Assembly (NCBI GenBank): GCA_965212595.1
Contig: CBDBVE010000001.1
Location: 124,001-188,000, forward strand
Reading direction: 5' to 3'
DNA from: Poritiphilus sp965212595
GTDB taxonomy: Bacteria > Bacteroidota > Bacteroidia > Flavobacteriales > Flavobacteriaceae
Length of the DNA stretch: 64,000 bases
Positions 1 through 9,571 of this stretch are shown here, piece after piece. The notes under the pieces are model-generated. The model saw only the letters and a list, made by a program, of their open reading frames with translations, made no database searches and was not told the origin of the DNA. The position numbers and the translations under genes were made by a program. Every line of letters begins with the position of its first letter. Positions within the stretch are counted from its first letter, which is position 1.

Positions 1-3000
1 TAACCTGGTATTCATAAGTACCCCAACCCCCATCTCCTGCGACAAAGATCTCACCTAAGCCAGGAATGGCGCAGGTAACCTCAGCGGTTTGCGTAGGAGC
101 TACCGTGAGAGCTCTGTCAGGCTGTCTTACGGTGGCTACATTACTTACTACATCACAAAATGGAGTATCCTGAGCCTCTACATGAACCACTAAGTTTCCG
201 GCCGGAAGACCAGTAATAGTCCCCGGATTCTGACCAATGACATTGGTATCTAAGGTACCGGTAACCCCAGTTGTGGTTTCCACACCGAAGTTATCTCTCG
301 AAAATACTTCGTAATTGTAAACTCCAGAATAGTTATTTATCTGAATACTCATTTCGCCATCAGAACCGCCAAAACAAGTCACCGGTTCGGTCTCTGCTAT
401 TACAGCCTCAATGGTATTATACTCAGGTACATTTACAATACCGGTTAGGTAGGTACAACCTGCATTTCCAACATCGGTAACTGCAAAAATGTAATCTCCT
501 GGAGTGCTGATAGCCCAGTTCACACGGTCTGTACCTCCGGAATTCTGTACGGGTTCTGAGCCCAGGGGTAGAATTTCTACATCGTAATTGCCTGGCCCTT
601 CGTTAATAATTATATCTATTGATCCAGGGTTTACACTTATACCATCGGCTGCACAAGTTATACCATTCACGTTAAATGAAAAGGTAAGGTCTGTTGGGGC
701 GTTTATGGTTACATTCGTTTGAATTTCACAACCGTTCTGATCTCTTGCTGTAAGAGTCAGGGTTTGATTGGTTCCATTGTCTACAACTTCAAACACATTG
801 TTGGTACCATTAGATATCGTGGTAACACCATCAAACATGAAATAGGTATAGGGAGCCGTTCCTGTGTCTGTTCCAGTGCCATCACCGTTGGTATCTGTGT
901 ATACCGTGATGGTTGCGGTATTAAACCTGTTATTATTAGGATCACAGGTAAATTCTGTATTGGTAGTATTGATCTGCAAGGGAGTAGGCTCAAGAATATC
1001 AATATCTCCTGAACGGTCTGTACATCCTCTACTGGAAACAACCTCAACCTGATAAGTTCCAGGTGTCAGATTATCGAAAATTGATGTGGGCTGAGGCCCT
1101 GCTAAAATAGTTGCGGTTCCTCCATCGTACAGCACATAGGTAAACGGAGTATCAGTATCTGTTCCAGGCTGCAATTCTACGGAAATAGTTCCGTCATTAG
1201 CGCCATTACAGGTAATGTCGTTTTTAGGTGTCGCAGAAATAACCGGGTTCGTGACGATAGTTACATCTACTATAGCATTGTCTTCACAGAGCGGAATAGT
1301 ATTTGAATCTAAATCTGTAACTAAAATGTTATAGCTACCCGGGAAAACTCCGGTAAAGACATTCGAACTCTGTGGAGGCCCTATAGGGTTTAAGAGGTTG
1401 TCTCTTAACTGGAACTCGAAGTTACCACTACCTCCTGTTGTATTTACAGTAATCACACCATCTCCGGCATTACAGGTAGGTTCTGTAGTTGCGCTGGCAG
1501 TAATGGCAAAGAAGTCGAACACCCTTGCCAGTACCGTATTTGTACAACCATTTCCATCTCGCACAACAATCGTGTAGTCTCCGGGATTTGGAACGATGAA
1601 ATTCGGACTGGTTTGAAAACCACCTCCTATATCGTATTCAAAGGTTTCATGTGGTAAACCTGAGCCAGTGCTCAACGGGGCGGTTACATTAATGGTATAA
1701 TTGGCAACAGCGGTACATTGGTTCACTACATCCACCGTAGGTGTTGGTACCCCGGCAGATTCAGTCACCGTTACTGTGGTAAAACTGATACAGCCGTTGG
1801 CATCTTCTACATAAAAATCGTAATCAGCAGGATATGGCCCGCCTATTTCGTAAGTTGTCTGACTCGTAAAGGTGGTAGGTGCAGGATCGCCTGTGGGTAC
1901 AAATGCAAATCCGTACGGACCAGTTCCACCGGTTCCCCTAACGGTAACAAGCGCTCCTACATTACAATTTGCAGGTTCGTTATTGTCAACTACCAATGAA
2001 GGAATATCGGTTACAATATTTACCAGCGCGCTGGCATCACAATTGGTGTTGTCATCGTTTACCAATACCTGATAATTTCCAGGAGGTAAGCCTCCAATAG
2101 TATCTGTATAAGGCATTGGCTCGTTTGTAAATGAAGTAGGTCCTGAAATAATCGCACCTGTATCTGTATTTTGAACCTGGATGGTAAAGTCTGCCGGACT
2201 CGGAAGTATACCGTCTACTGTAAATGTTATTTCACCATTGGTTCCTGTACATGAGGCTATCGAAGCCGAAGCCGTTACCGTAAACGGTGTTGGCGGATCT
2301 ATTGGATCTATTTGTTCGATATACCTACAGCCGAGGGCATCTACTACCTCAACGAAATAGGTAGTACCGTAACCAACCTGACCGGTAAAATCGTGTGTAT
2401 CTGCATCAACATTAGGTGATACTAATGGATTTCCCACCAGACCGATAAGATAAGGAGGGGTTCCTCCAACAATATCAACAATATAGGTAAAGGTAGTGTT
2501 ACAGTCTGTGGTGGGCGGTGGCGATACCGGAATCAGATCCAGCTGATTTTGTGAAATAATCACAATATCTCTGTCCTCACAACCAGAAGCATCAGTAGTA
2601 ACCACGGTATAGGTACCGGGAACCACATTAGGGAAATTGGCAGTTGTAGCGGCTGTTGGCCCTACTGTAGCTACGGTAGCTCCACCAATATCTAATAGCG
2701 TATAGGTATAGTTCGCTGTACCATTGGCAACAGCGGTAACGTCAATAGACCCTTCTACAGTTCCTGCCGAACAAATGGCGTCTGTAGGCACTACAGTAGC
2801 ATCTATAGGGGTACTGGCAGCAACAGTGGCCGAAAGCAAAGCAGTTGTACAGCCCCTGCTATCTCGAATCATAAAAGTGCTATAGGTTCCAGGTGCAAAG
2901 CCAGAATATATATTCTGAGTGGTAAAAGTGGCTCCACTATTGTCGCTATATTCATAAGGTGGTACGCCAAAATTGGTATCAGGAACCAGGGTAATTATAC

Positions 3001-6000
3001 CATTATTTTGCCCACAGCTTGTATCTGTTGGTACCGCAGAACCTACGATAGTTTCAGGTGGTGAAATAGTTACCACATTGGTTTCTGCCCTACACCCCTC
3101 ACTGTCATAAACTTCGAACTGAAAAGTGGTATCAGCGATTATAGATCCATTGTTAGGTATGCTATATACAAAGGAGTTACCAGTAATATTCGTCATAGTA
3201 GAGGAATATCCACCTCCGTTTATGTTTACCTCATAGAAGTCGTAATCTCCTCCTGAAGGATATCCGTCATTTATAGTTACTTGTATCTGTGCCGGTGGTC
3301 CGCCGCAATCCAGTTCCTGAATGGTAGTTGCTACTGCGTTAATTTCAGGTTCTATAGTGATGGTAACATCATCTCTACAGTCGTTGGCGTCAACTACTTC
3401 AATAGTATAAGTGTTAGGCGTAAGCCCACTAAAAACAGGACTAGCTCCTAAAGGCCCACCATTAATTCTATATTGATAGGGCGCTAATCCGCCACCTGCA
3501 GTTACAGCCACAGTCGCGGCATCTACATTATCGTAACAAAGATCGTAAGCCGGATTTCCAGTATCAAAAGTTAAGGTAGGCGATGATAATGGCGTAAGTG
3601 TAAACGAATCGGTAACAATACAGCCGTTAGCGTCCTCAACACTTACCTGATATAAACCACCCTGAGTAAGGTTTGAAAATGTTCTTCCGTTTTTTGGTCC
3701 TCTGGTAGACAGATCGGGTTGAATTAAAGTATAGCGGTTTCCACCCCAACCTCCAACGGTATTGATGGTAACTGCCCCAACATTTCCGTTTTGGCAGCTC
3801 ATATCTGTAATGCTCAAACTAGTTATAGCCAGAGCTACAGCAGGCTCCTGAATGACCAGGGTAGCAGTATCTGTACAGTTGGTATCTTCATCGGTTACAA
3901 GGATGTTATAGCTTCCTGCCGTTAATCCTGTAAGATCTATTATTCCTGCATTTTGATTGGTGAATACAGGACCGGCGTCTATTTGATAGCTATAGGTAGT
4001 GGCAAAGCCATCTACAAGGAATCGGCCGGCGCCATCGCTGTCTCCAACACAGGTAACCACATCAAGGGCCTGCGCCTGTACGCCTATTGAACTGATATCG
4101 GTAATAGCATAGGTTTCGTCATAGCTACAACCCTCATTATCTGTCACTCTAAAGGTATAGGTACCCAAGCCCAGTCCTGTAAAGACCGGATTATTACCAT
4201 TGTTAATAGCACTTCCTGCGGGAGCGATAATTTCGTAGGTATAAGGTGCTGTTCCTCCTGTTTCTGTTACCGTAACAGAAGCCGTACTGGTAAGACAATC
4301 TAAACTGGAAATTGCAAAATCTAGATCGGTAGGTTTATCGAGCGCATTAAAGACGATAGGGGCCAAACTCTCTACACACCCATTGGCGTCTCTGATCTGA
4401 GGTGTATACGTACCCACTCCAAGATTCGTAAACACTGTCGTAGGGCCAAAACCGGCACCAATACTGTAATCGTAAGGGGCGGTTCCTCCGGAAACCCCAG
4501 AAATCGTAATCTGTCCACCGTTTTCATTCAAACAGGTTGGAACGGCATCCGGTGTTGCGGTACCATTAATATTAGAAGGTGTTCCTACAGTTTCTGTACT
4601 AGCAGGTGTGGTACAGACAAAGCTACCTTGCTGGTAGCGGATCATTACGTCATAACTGCCGGGGGCAAGTCCGTTAAAAACATTACTACCCTGGTAGTTA
4701 GTACCGTTGTCAATGCTAAACTCAAGATTATATCCAAATCCGTTGGTGACATTGACCGTTATACGGCCATCATTGACACCCCCGCAATTTGCGTCCTGAG
4801 TTACTACATTGAAGACTGGCGGTGGCAGATCTTCCACATCCACACTAGCCGTCCGCTGGCAACCGTTGGCATCTTCAACCAAAATGTTATATGTTCCTGA
4901 AGATGTAACACTAAACATCGCAGTTGTTGTGTACGGAGCACTAAAGTTAACTCCTCCATCCAGGCTATAGCGATATGGCGATGTACCTCCCGAAGTGGTT
5001 ATGGTGACGTCTACAGAAGTGGCGCCACAACCAAAACTGTCTGATGCTGTGGCGGATACATCTAACGGACTAATTCCGTTTCCGATCTCAATAGGATCAC
5101 TATTTACGTCTAGCGTTACAAGTTCGTTACACTTGTTAGTTTCAACCCTAACAGTGTAGGTTCCTGGGCTGACATTAGCAAAGGTATAATTGTCTGCAGC
5201 ATCTGGCCCAAAGGTATCTACGGTTACCCCGTTCTTAATTAGTCGGTATGTAAAAAAACCCGGTACACCAAATACCTGTACATCTACACTTCCAAGTTCA
5301 CCACTACAAAGAATATCGTTGGCCGTTACATCAACGGTAATATCTAAATCCTGTACATTGACCGTATTTGATGGAAACAAACATGCGCTTCCAGAAACAT
5401 TTTGGAGTCTCACCCAAACCTGGTAGTTACCAGGAGTAGTCACATCGAAGAAAGGATCGGTCTGAAAAGGACCGGTTGAGCTGTTTAAGCTGTATTCATA
5501 ACCTGCAGGTACATTGGTTACCTCTACCCTACCCGGATTCCCACAAATAATATCCTCTTTGATCAGTTGCGGATCGAGCGGATTCAGTGTTGCTTTAAAA
5601 TAGAAATATTGGCCGCTGTCTACCCGAACTCTAAATTCGCCGGCCTGGTCTAGATCATAAGTGGCTCCTGTACCTACTTGTACATAGCAAGAACCTGTGT
5701 TATTCGGACAGTCTTCAAGTACCGAAGGGGCGCAGACGTTTGTATCTAACATTTCCCAGCTGTATGAGCTTCCGCTCTGGCTAAGTGTTAATGTTCTTAC
5801 GTCACTAGTACCACAAAGAAAGAACTTGGCATAGGTACTACCGTCAACAGAACAGATAACCTCTTCATTGGCGCCCTGGATAATAGTCATAAACATAAGA
5901 GGGCTGGCTAAGCCTGCCTCAAATGCTTCTGAAGGATCAGGGATTGGTGCCTCTGACAGGTTTTCAATAGATATCGCTTCTGAATCTTCAGCAGAACCTG

Positions 6001-6130
6001 CCCAGGTTTCTGCTGTAATTTCAGAGATGAGCTCGTAAACTTTGGTGTTAGCTAAGGCCGAAGTCCCTACGATAGATACCACAATCAACAGTAGGGCATA
6101 CAAAAAATGCCTTGATTTTTTTGGGAGCAT
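1..6130 (-). CDS. Giant secreted repeat adhesin, SprB-like (3' end beyond window)
   Basis: The minus-strand frame from the ATG at 6130 stays open to the left window edge (2,043 codons, no stop found), so the C-terminus is missing. Residues 1-27 form a signal peptide (KK near the start, then a hydrophobic stretch ending in TSALA). An N-terminal domain of about 200 residues with several cysteines follows. After that come roughly 20 units of about 85-87 residues. Each has a GG-x-x-PY-x-Y-S-type strand, a GTY-x-V segment and a D-A-N-G-C-like end; examples of the last lie near 4865, 4378, 3625, 1795 and 735. This is the organisation of SprB-type and type B sorting-domain proteins exported by the type IX system, which act at the cell surface in gliding or attachment. 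The sorting domain itself is not visible, so T9SS export is inferred. No gene for a partner is seen in the window. Confidence 0.85.
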   Translation of the reverse strand, partial: MLPKKSRHFLYALLLIVVSIVGTSALANTKVYELISEITAETWAGSAEDSEAISIENLSEAPIPDPSEAFEAGLASPLMFMTIIQGANEEVICSVDGSTYAKFFLCGTSDVRTLTLSQSGSSYSWEMLDTNVCAPSVLEDCPNNTGSCYVQVGTGATYDLDQAGEFRVRVDSGQYFYFKATLNPLDPQLIKEDIICGNPGRVEVTNVPAGYEYSLNSSTGPFQTDPFFDVTTPGNYQVWVRLQNVSGSACLFPSNTVNVQDLDITVDVTANDILCSGELGSVDVQVFGVPGFFTYRLIKNGVTVDTFGPDAADNYTFANVSPGTYTVRVETNKCNELVTLDVNSDPIEIGNGISPLDVSATASDSFGCGATSVDVTITTSGGTSPYRYSLDGGVNFSAPYTTTAMFSVTSSGTYNILVEDANGCQRTASVDVEDLPPPVFNVVTQDANCGGVNDGRITVNVTNGFGYNLEFSIDNGTNYQGSNVFNGLAPGSYDVMIRYQQGSFVCTTPASTETVGTPSNINGTATPDAVPTCLNENGGQITISGVSGGTAPYDYSIGAGFGPTTVFTNLGVGTYTPQIRDANGCVESLAPIVFNALDKPTDLDFAISSLDCLTSTASVTVTETGGTAPYTYEIIAPAGSAINNGNNPVFTGLGLGTYTFRVTDNEGCSYDETYAITDISSIGVQAQALDVVTCVGDSDGAGRFLVDGFATTYSYQIDAGPVFTNQNAGIIDLTGLTAGSYNILVTDEDTNCTDTATLVIQEPAVALAITSLSITDMSCQNGNVGAVTINTVGGWGGNRYTLIQPDLSTRGPKNGRTFSNLTQGGLYQVSVEDANGCIVTDSFTLTPLSSPTLTFDTGNPAYDLCYDNVDAATVAVTAGGGLAPYQYRINGGPLGASPVFSGLTPNTYTIEVVDANDCRDDVTITIEPEINAVATTIQELDCGGPPAQIQVTINDGYPSGGDYDFYEVNINGGGYSSTMTNITGNSFVYSIPNNGSIIADTTFQFEVYDSEGCRAETNVVTISPPETIVGSAVPTDTSCGQNNGIITLVPDTNFGVPPYEYSDNSGATFTTQNIYSGFAPGTYSTFMIRDSRGCTTALLSATVAASTPIDATVVPTDAICSAGTVEGSIDVTAVANGTANYTYTLLDIGGATVATVGPTAATTANFPNVVPGTYTVVTTDASGCEDRDIVIISQNQLDLIPVSPPPTTDCNTTFTYIVDIVGGTPPYLIGLVGNPLVSPNVDADTHDFTGQVGYGTTYFVEVVDALGCRYIEQIDPIDPPTPFTVTASASIASCTGTNGEITFTVDGILPSPADFTIQVQNTDTGAIISGPTSFTNEPMPYTDTIGGLPPGNYQVLVNDDNTNCDASALVNIVTDIPSLVVDNNEPANCNVGALVTVRGTGGTGPYGFAFVPTGDPAPTTFTSQTTYEIGGPYPADYDFYVEDANGCISFTTVTVTESAGVPTPTVDVVNQCTAVANYTINVTAPLSTGSGLPHETFEYDIGGGFQTSPNFIVPNPGDYTIVVRDGNGCTNTVLARVFDFFAITASATTEPTCNAGDGVITVNTTGGSGNFEFQLRDNLLNPIGPPQSSNVFTGVFPGSYNILVTDLDSNTIPLCEDNAIVDVTIVTNPVISATPKNDITCNGANDGTISVELQPGTDTDTPFTYVLYDGGTATILAGPQPTSIFDNLTPGTYQVEVVSSRGCTDRSGDIDILEPTPLQINTTNTEFTCDPNNNRFNTATITVYTDTNGDGTGTDTGTAPYTYFMFDGVTTISNGTNNVFEVVDNGTNQTLTLTARDQNGCEIQTNVTINAPTDLTFSFNVNGITCAADGISVNPGSIDIIINEGPGNYDVEILPLGSEPVQNSGGTDRVNWAISTPGDYIFAVTDVGNAGCTYLTGIVNVPEYNTIEAVIAETEPVTCFGGSDGEMSIQINNYSGVYNYEVFSRDNFGVETTTGVTGTLDTNVIGQNPGTITGLPAGNLVVHVEAQDTPFCDVVSNVATVRQPDRALTVAPTQTAEVTCAIPGLGEIFVAGDGGWGTYEYQV

Positions 6131-6192
6131 AGGTTAATTCGTGTTATGGCAAGAATACACTTGATTTGGGATCAGGATATTCTACAGCGTAA

Positions 6193-6225
6193 TTGTTTAT
6201 ACTTATAGATTTCTCTTTATCTTTA
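6193..6225 (+). promoter_or_regulatory. Candidate promoter of the sugar dehydrogenase-cytochrome pair
   Basis: A TTG at 6193-6195 is followed after 22 bases by TATCTTTA at 6218-6225, which matches the Bacteroidota -7 box TAnnTTTG in 7 of 8 positions. The ATG of the dehydrogenase lies 45 bases further on. The spacer is slightly longer than the usual 19-21 bases, so this is only a candidate. Confidence 0.4.
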
Positions 6226-6270
6226 GCCTATTAGGCCTACATTATTATTATTACATTTTAACGTTGGATT

Positions 6271-7395
6271 ATGAAAAATAGTGTTCTAACCCTTTGTTTT
6301 TTCGTTGTAATGCTTAATTCATCTTGCGCACAAAGGGCGGATAATGGCATAAACACCCCCTCAGAGGTCACTTTTTCAGCTGATTTAGTGGTTGACAGAC
6401 TGGATATTCCCTGGGGAATGGTGTTTTTACCAGACGGAAGCCTCTTAATCACCGAAAAACGGGGAGAAATCATACATTTCAAGGAGGGTGAAAAAACGAT
6501 ACTACAGAATGTTCCGGAGGTTTATCAGCGGGGCCAGGGTGGGCTGTTGGATATTGAATTGCATCCTGATTATTCGAACAACGGTTGGATCTACCTTTCG
6601 TACTCCTCAAAGGAAGGCACTGAGAACGGTGGAAATACCGCTATTCTTCGCGCCAAACTTGATGGTAATTCACTGACAAACAAAGAGTTAATATTCAAAG
6701 CTTCACCCAATACCACAAGAGGACACCACTTTGGATCAAGATTGGAATTTGATAACCAGGGCTATCTCTATTTTTCAATTGGTGATAGGGGCGCCAGAGA
6801 CGAAAATCCGCAGGATATCACTCGAAATGGTGGTAAGATCTATAGGATTCATGACGACGGTAGAATCCCCTCGGACAATCCTTTCGTTGGGCAACAAAAT
6901 GCAGTTGAAGCTACTTTTACTTATGGAAACAGAAACCCGCAGGGAATGACTAAAAACCCTGAGACCGGTGAAATTTGGATCCATGAACACGGACCCCGTG
7001 GTGGTGATGAGATTAATATTGTTCAAAAAGGGGTAAACTATGGCTGGCCGGTCATTACCTATGGCATCAATTACAGCGGAACCCCTATTACGGACGTTAC
7101 TGAAAAAGAGGGTATGGCGCAGCCTGTCTACTATTGGGTTCCTTCTATAGGGCCCAGTGGCATGACCTTCGTTGACTCTGATAAATACCCTAGCTGGAAA
7201 GGGAATTTGCTTGTTGGTTCTCTGGCTTTTCAATACCTGGAAAGACTAGAACTTCAGGATAACAAAGTAGTTTACCGCGAAAAGCTAATGGAAAATGTGG
7301 GGCGGGTAAGAAATGTGCGCCAGGCTCCTGATGGGTTTATTTATGTAGCGGTAGAAGGGAAAGGAATTTACAGACTTACCCCCAATAGCAATTAA
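6271..7395 (+). CDS. PQQ-dependent sugar dehydrogenase (GSDH family)
   Basis: This 374-residue protein belongs to the soluble glucose/sorbosone dehydrogenase family, six-bladed propellers that oxidise aldose sugars outside the cytoplasm using PQQ. Visible family features are IPWGMVFLPDGSLLITEKRG near residue 46, the His pair in RGHHFG at residues 152-153 where the catalytic His is expected, GDRGARDENPQ, and NRNPQGM followed by HEHGPRGGDEIN. The N-terminus is an export signal ending in NSSC-AQ, so the protein may be a lipoprotein, although the lipobox is not canonical. A cytochrome c gene follows after 26 bases and is the natural electron acceptor. The substrate cannot be told from sequence. 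Confidence 0.85.
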   Translation: MKNSVLTLCFFVVMLNSSCAQRADNGINTPSEVTFSADLVVDRLDIPWGMVFLPDGSLLITEKRGEIIHFKEGEKTILQNVPEVYQRGQGGLLDIELHPDYSNNGWIYLSYSSKEGTENGGNTAILRAKLDGNSLTNKELIFKASPNTTRGHHFGSRLEFDNQGYLYFSIGDRGARDENPQDITRNGGKIYRIHDDGRIPSDNPFVGQQNAVEATFTYGNRNPQGMTKNPETGEIWIHEHGPRGGDEINIVQKGVNYGWPVITYGINYSGTPITDVTEKEGMAQPVYYWVPSIGPSGMTFVDSDKYPSWKGNLLVGSLAFQYLERLELQDNKVVYREKLMENVGRVRNVRQAPDGFIYVAVEGKGIYRLTPNSN

Positions 7396-7421
7396 AAAGC
7401 TCCAAAAAGTATTTAAATCAG

Positions 7422-7832
7422 ATGAAGACTTTTGCTTTTATCGGCTGTTACCTGCTACTTTTGGTTATTCTCGCATCGAGCTTATTTCAAGATAAGGCCT
7501 TAGCGGAAAGCATAGAAAGAGGGAAATTGGTATACGAAGACTTTTGTATTACGTGTCATTTGGCCGCTGGCGAAGGTGTTGAAGGTACATTTCCACCCTT
7601 GGCAAAATCAGATTATCTGATGAACAATCGATTGCAAAGTATCCGGGGTGTAAAATTTGGGCAAAGAGGGGAGATCACTGTAAACGGAATAGTCTATAAC
7701 AACACCATGATGCCTATGGGTTTAGAGGATGAGGAAATTGCCGATGTGATGAACTATGTAATGAATTCCTGGGGTAATAAGGACGAAAAAATGGTGACAA
7801 CGGAAGAAGTAGCCGCCATCTCGGTGAAATAA
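7422..7832 (+). CDS. Class I c-type cytochrome
   Basis: This 136-residue exported protein has a signal/anchor in residues 1-20, a CITCH haem-binding motif at residues 42-46 and candidate axial methionines in MMPMG at 96-100. It is a single-haem cytochrome c, expected in the periplasm or attached to the inner membrane by an uncleaved signal. It lies 26 bases after the PQQ dehydrogenase gene, so the pair probably forms a short electron chain from sugar to cytochrome. The acidic, lysine-containing tail after residue 118 is not part of the haem fold. Confidence 0.85.
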   Translation: MKTFAFIGCYLLLLVILASSLFQDKALAESIERGKLVYEDFCITCHLAAGEGVEGTFPPLAKSDYLMNNRLQSIRGVKFGQRGEITVNGIVYNNTMMPMGLEDEEIADVMNYVMNSWGNKDEKMVTTEEVAAISVK

Positions 7833-7858
7833 GGAATCAATTGATTATTGCTTATTGC

Positions 7859-8683
7859 CTAAACATCTCGCTTTTTTAGCGCATCTAAAGCCTTTTTTAC
7901 CGAACCGTATTCCTTTAGCACTGCCTGGGCTTCTTCGTAGTTCATTTCAAGGCCCTCCATGAGATAACGGGTTCCGCGATCCACCAACTTATTGTTACTC
8001 AGCTGCATATTTACCATCTTATTGCCCTTTACCCTACCAATTCTGATCATTAAGGCCGTGGAGATCATATTAAGTGCCAGTTTTTGCGAAGTTCCGCTTT
8101 TCATTCTGGTACTCCCGGTTACGAATTCCGGGCCTACGTTAATTTCAATGGGTATTTCTACCGCTTTGGCCAAAGGAGAGCCTGGATTATTTGTAATTCC
8201 GGCAGTGAGGAGGCCCTGCTTCCTGGCATCACGTATTCCACCAAGCACATAAGGTGTTGTCCCGGAAGCGGCAATGCCCACCAGAGTATCGTTTTTACCA
8301 ATCCCATAGGCTTCAAGATCTTTCCATGCCTGCTCTGTGTCATCTTCTGCAAATTCTACGGCCTTCCTTATCGCAGAATCTCCCCCGGCTATCAATCCGA
8401 TTACCTTATCATGGGGCATACCGTAAGTAGGAGGAATCTCAGATGCGTCTAAAATACCTAAGCGCCCGCTGGTACCCGCCCCTATATAAAATAGCCGGCC
8501 CCCTTCATAAAATCTTTTTTCTACGGCCTCTACCAACTTGGTAATCGGAGGAATTGCCGCCGCCACGGCCTCTGCCACTTTTTGGTCCTCTTTGTTCATA
8601 TTTTCAAGGATGGAAAGGGTGTCCATCTGCTCCAAACTGTCATAATTAGAGGGAGTCTCAGTGATTTTAGTGTAGTCTGCCAT
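7859..8683 (-). CDS. murQ: N-acetylmuramic acid 6-phosphate etherase
   Basis: MurQ cleaves the lactyl ether of MurNAc-6-phosphate in the cytoplasm, giving GlcNAc-6-phosphate and D-lactate. The 274-residue protein shows the SIS-fold phosphosugar motif GAGTSGRLGILDASE near residue 68, the catalytic-region segment EFAEDDTEQAW, and EFVTGSTRMKSGTSQK in the second half, all typical of MurQ. Length is slightly shorter than the usual 300 or so residues because the C-terminal UBA-like part is short. It starts 2 bases after the stop of the DeoR-family regulator on the same strand, so the two are co-transcribed. Divergent genes supply the kinase that makes its substrate. Confidence 0.93.
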   Translation of the reverse strand: MADYTKITETPSNYDSLEQMDTLSILENMNKEDQKVAEAVAAAIPPITKLVEAVEKRFYEGGRLFYIGAGTSGRLGILDASEIPPTYGMPHDKVIGLIAGGDSAIRKAVEFAEDDTEQAWKDLEAYGIGKNDTLVGIAASGTTPYVLGGIRDARKQGLLTAGITNNPGSPLAKAVEIPIEINVGPEFVTGSTRMKSGTSQKLALNMISTALMIRIGRVKGNKMVNMQLSNNKLVDRGTRYLMEGLEMNYEEAQAVLKEYGSVKKALDALKKRDV

Positions 8684-8685
8684 TA

Positions 8686-9435
8686 CTAAAGGAGGTGAAT
8701 ATCGTGGTTTCTAAAAAGATTCAACAAGTTGTTTTTGGGCTCTAATTCTGTGATCATCGTATTAATTGCGCTAATATCAGCCGTTTTATAGCGATGTTGC
8801 GAATTTAATTTTTCTGATATGCACAAAAGTACCGCTTTTTTAGAAGCCTGAATCACTGCTTTTTTCACCTGAACAATGTCCCAATCGAACTCTGTTAAAC
8901 CATGGATACTGTCAACATAACCAGTACCTATAAAACCGTAGTCCACACGTATGTTGGCAAGCTCATGAATTGTGCTGGCCCCACTGGAGATCTGGGCTTC
9001 TTTAGAGATACGGCCTCCGATAAAGATTACCTCAACATTTGGCTTGGTTAATAATTGTAACGCCACCGGAAGACTTAGAGTAAAACAGGTAAGCTGCAAC
9101 TGCTCCGGAATTAGCCGGGCTAATTCGAGGCAAGTTGTTCCTCCATCGATAAAAATCACACTTCCGTCTTTTAAGAGCGAAACCGCCTTACGAGCAATGG
9201 TGATTTTTTCCTGAAGTGCATAAATATTGCTATTGGATGCGGCCGGACTAGTAAAGCCCAGAGATATAGCGCCTCCATGTACTTTGCGAAGCTTGTTTTC
9301 TACATCTAGCTCTTTTACATCCCGTCTTGCAGTATCAATAGACACATCTAACAATTCTGCCAGGTCTGTAAGCAAGACCCTGTTGTGTAATTCTACCTCG
9401 TTAAGAATCGCTTTTTGCCGTTCTTCTTTTAGCAT
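8686..9435 (-). CDS. DeoR-family transcriptional regulator of amino-sugar recycling
   Basis: This 249-residue protein has an N-terminal DeoR helix-turn-helix (LKEERQKAILNEV, then VLLTDLAELLDVSIDTARRD) and a C-terminal sugar-phosphate sensing domain with FIDGGTTCLEL and VIFIGGRI. The start is the ATG at 9435. An in-frame TTG at 9456 is not a start because it lies inside the -7 box at 9454-9461. The gene is first in an operon with murQ and divergent from the NagB-LmbE fusion. Family members sense phosphorylated sugars, so MurNAc-6P or GlcNAc-6P is a reasonable inferred effector. The AAAACAGCA motifs between the two promoters are its likely binding sites. Confidence 0.88.
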   Translation of the reverse strand: MLKEERQKAILNEVELHNRVLLTDLAELLDVSIDTARRDVKELDVENKLRKVHGGAISLGFTSPAASNSNIYALQEKITIARKAVSLLKDGSVIFIDGGTTCLELARLIPEQLQLTCFTLSLPVALQLLTKPNVEVIFIGGRISKEAQISSGASTIHELANIRVDYGFIGTGYVDSIHGLTEFDWDIVQVKKAVIQASKKAVLLCISEKLNSQHRYKTADISAINTMITELEPKNNLLNLFRNHDIHLL

Positions 9436-9453
9436 GTTACAATGATTATTCGA

Positions 9454-9461
9454 CAAATATA
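9454..9461 (-). promoter_or_regulatory. -7 box of the deoR-murQ operon
   Basis: The minus strand reads TATATTTG, an exact TAnnTTTG match, ending 18 bases before the ATG at 9435. No TTG is found at the usual -33 distance; instead an operator-like CAAAAAACAGCA ends 15 bases upstream of the box. Confidence 0.6.
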
Positions 9462-9476
9462 GAGAATTCTACTAAA

Positions 9477-9553
9477 TGCTGTTTTTTGTTGCTTTAAGAT
9501 TAATTAATTGTTAAAAAAGCATAAAACAGCATTAAATATTGCAAAAAACAGCA
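9477..9553. promoter_or_regulatory. Putative DeoR-family operators (three AAAACAGCA copies)
   Basis: TGCTGTTTTTTG at 9477-9488 is the exact inverted copy of CAAAAAACAGCA at 9542-9553, and a third partial copy, AAAACAGCA, lies at 9523-9531. The outer copies stand 15 and 18 bases upstream of the -7 boxes of deoR and nagB respectively, where a bound repressor would cover the -33 region of each promoter. Binding by the adjacent DeoR protein is inferred. Confidence 0.6.
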
Positions 9554-9571
9554 AATATTAGATTTTTTAGT

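Noticed and set aside
271..5426. Several plus-strand open frames of 60-100 codons opposite the giant adhesin
   Set aside because: They are low-complexity shadows of the adhesin repeats on the other strand; none has a recognisable domain or its own promoter, while the minus-strand frame is continuous and rich in family motifs.
1..6130. Regular spacing in the adhesin region considered as a CRISPR or DNA tandem array
   Set aside because: The periodicity exists at protein level only; the DNA copies are not identical and there are no spacer-repeat boundaries.
7833..7858. AATCAATTGATT palindrome between the cytochrome and murQ as a terminator
   Set aside because: The stem is weak and entirely AT-rich without a T-run, so termination is not supported.
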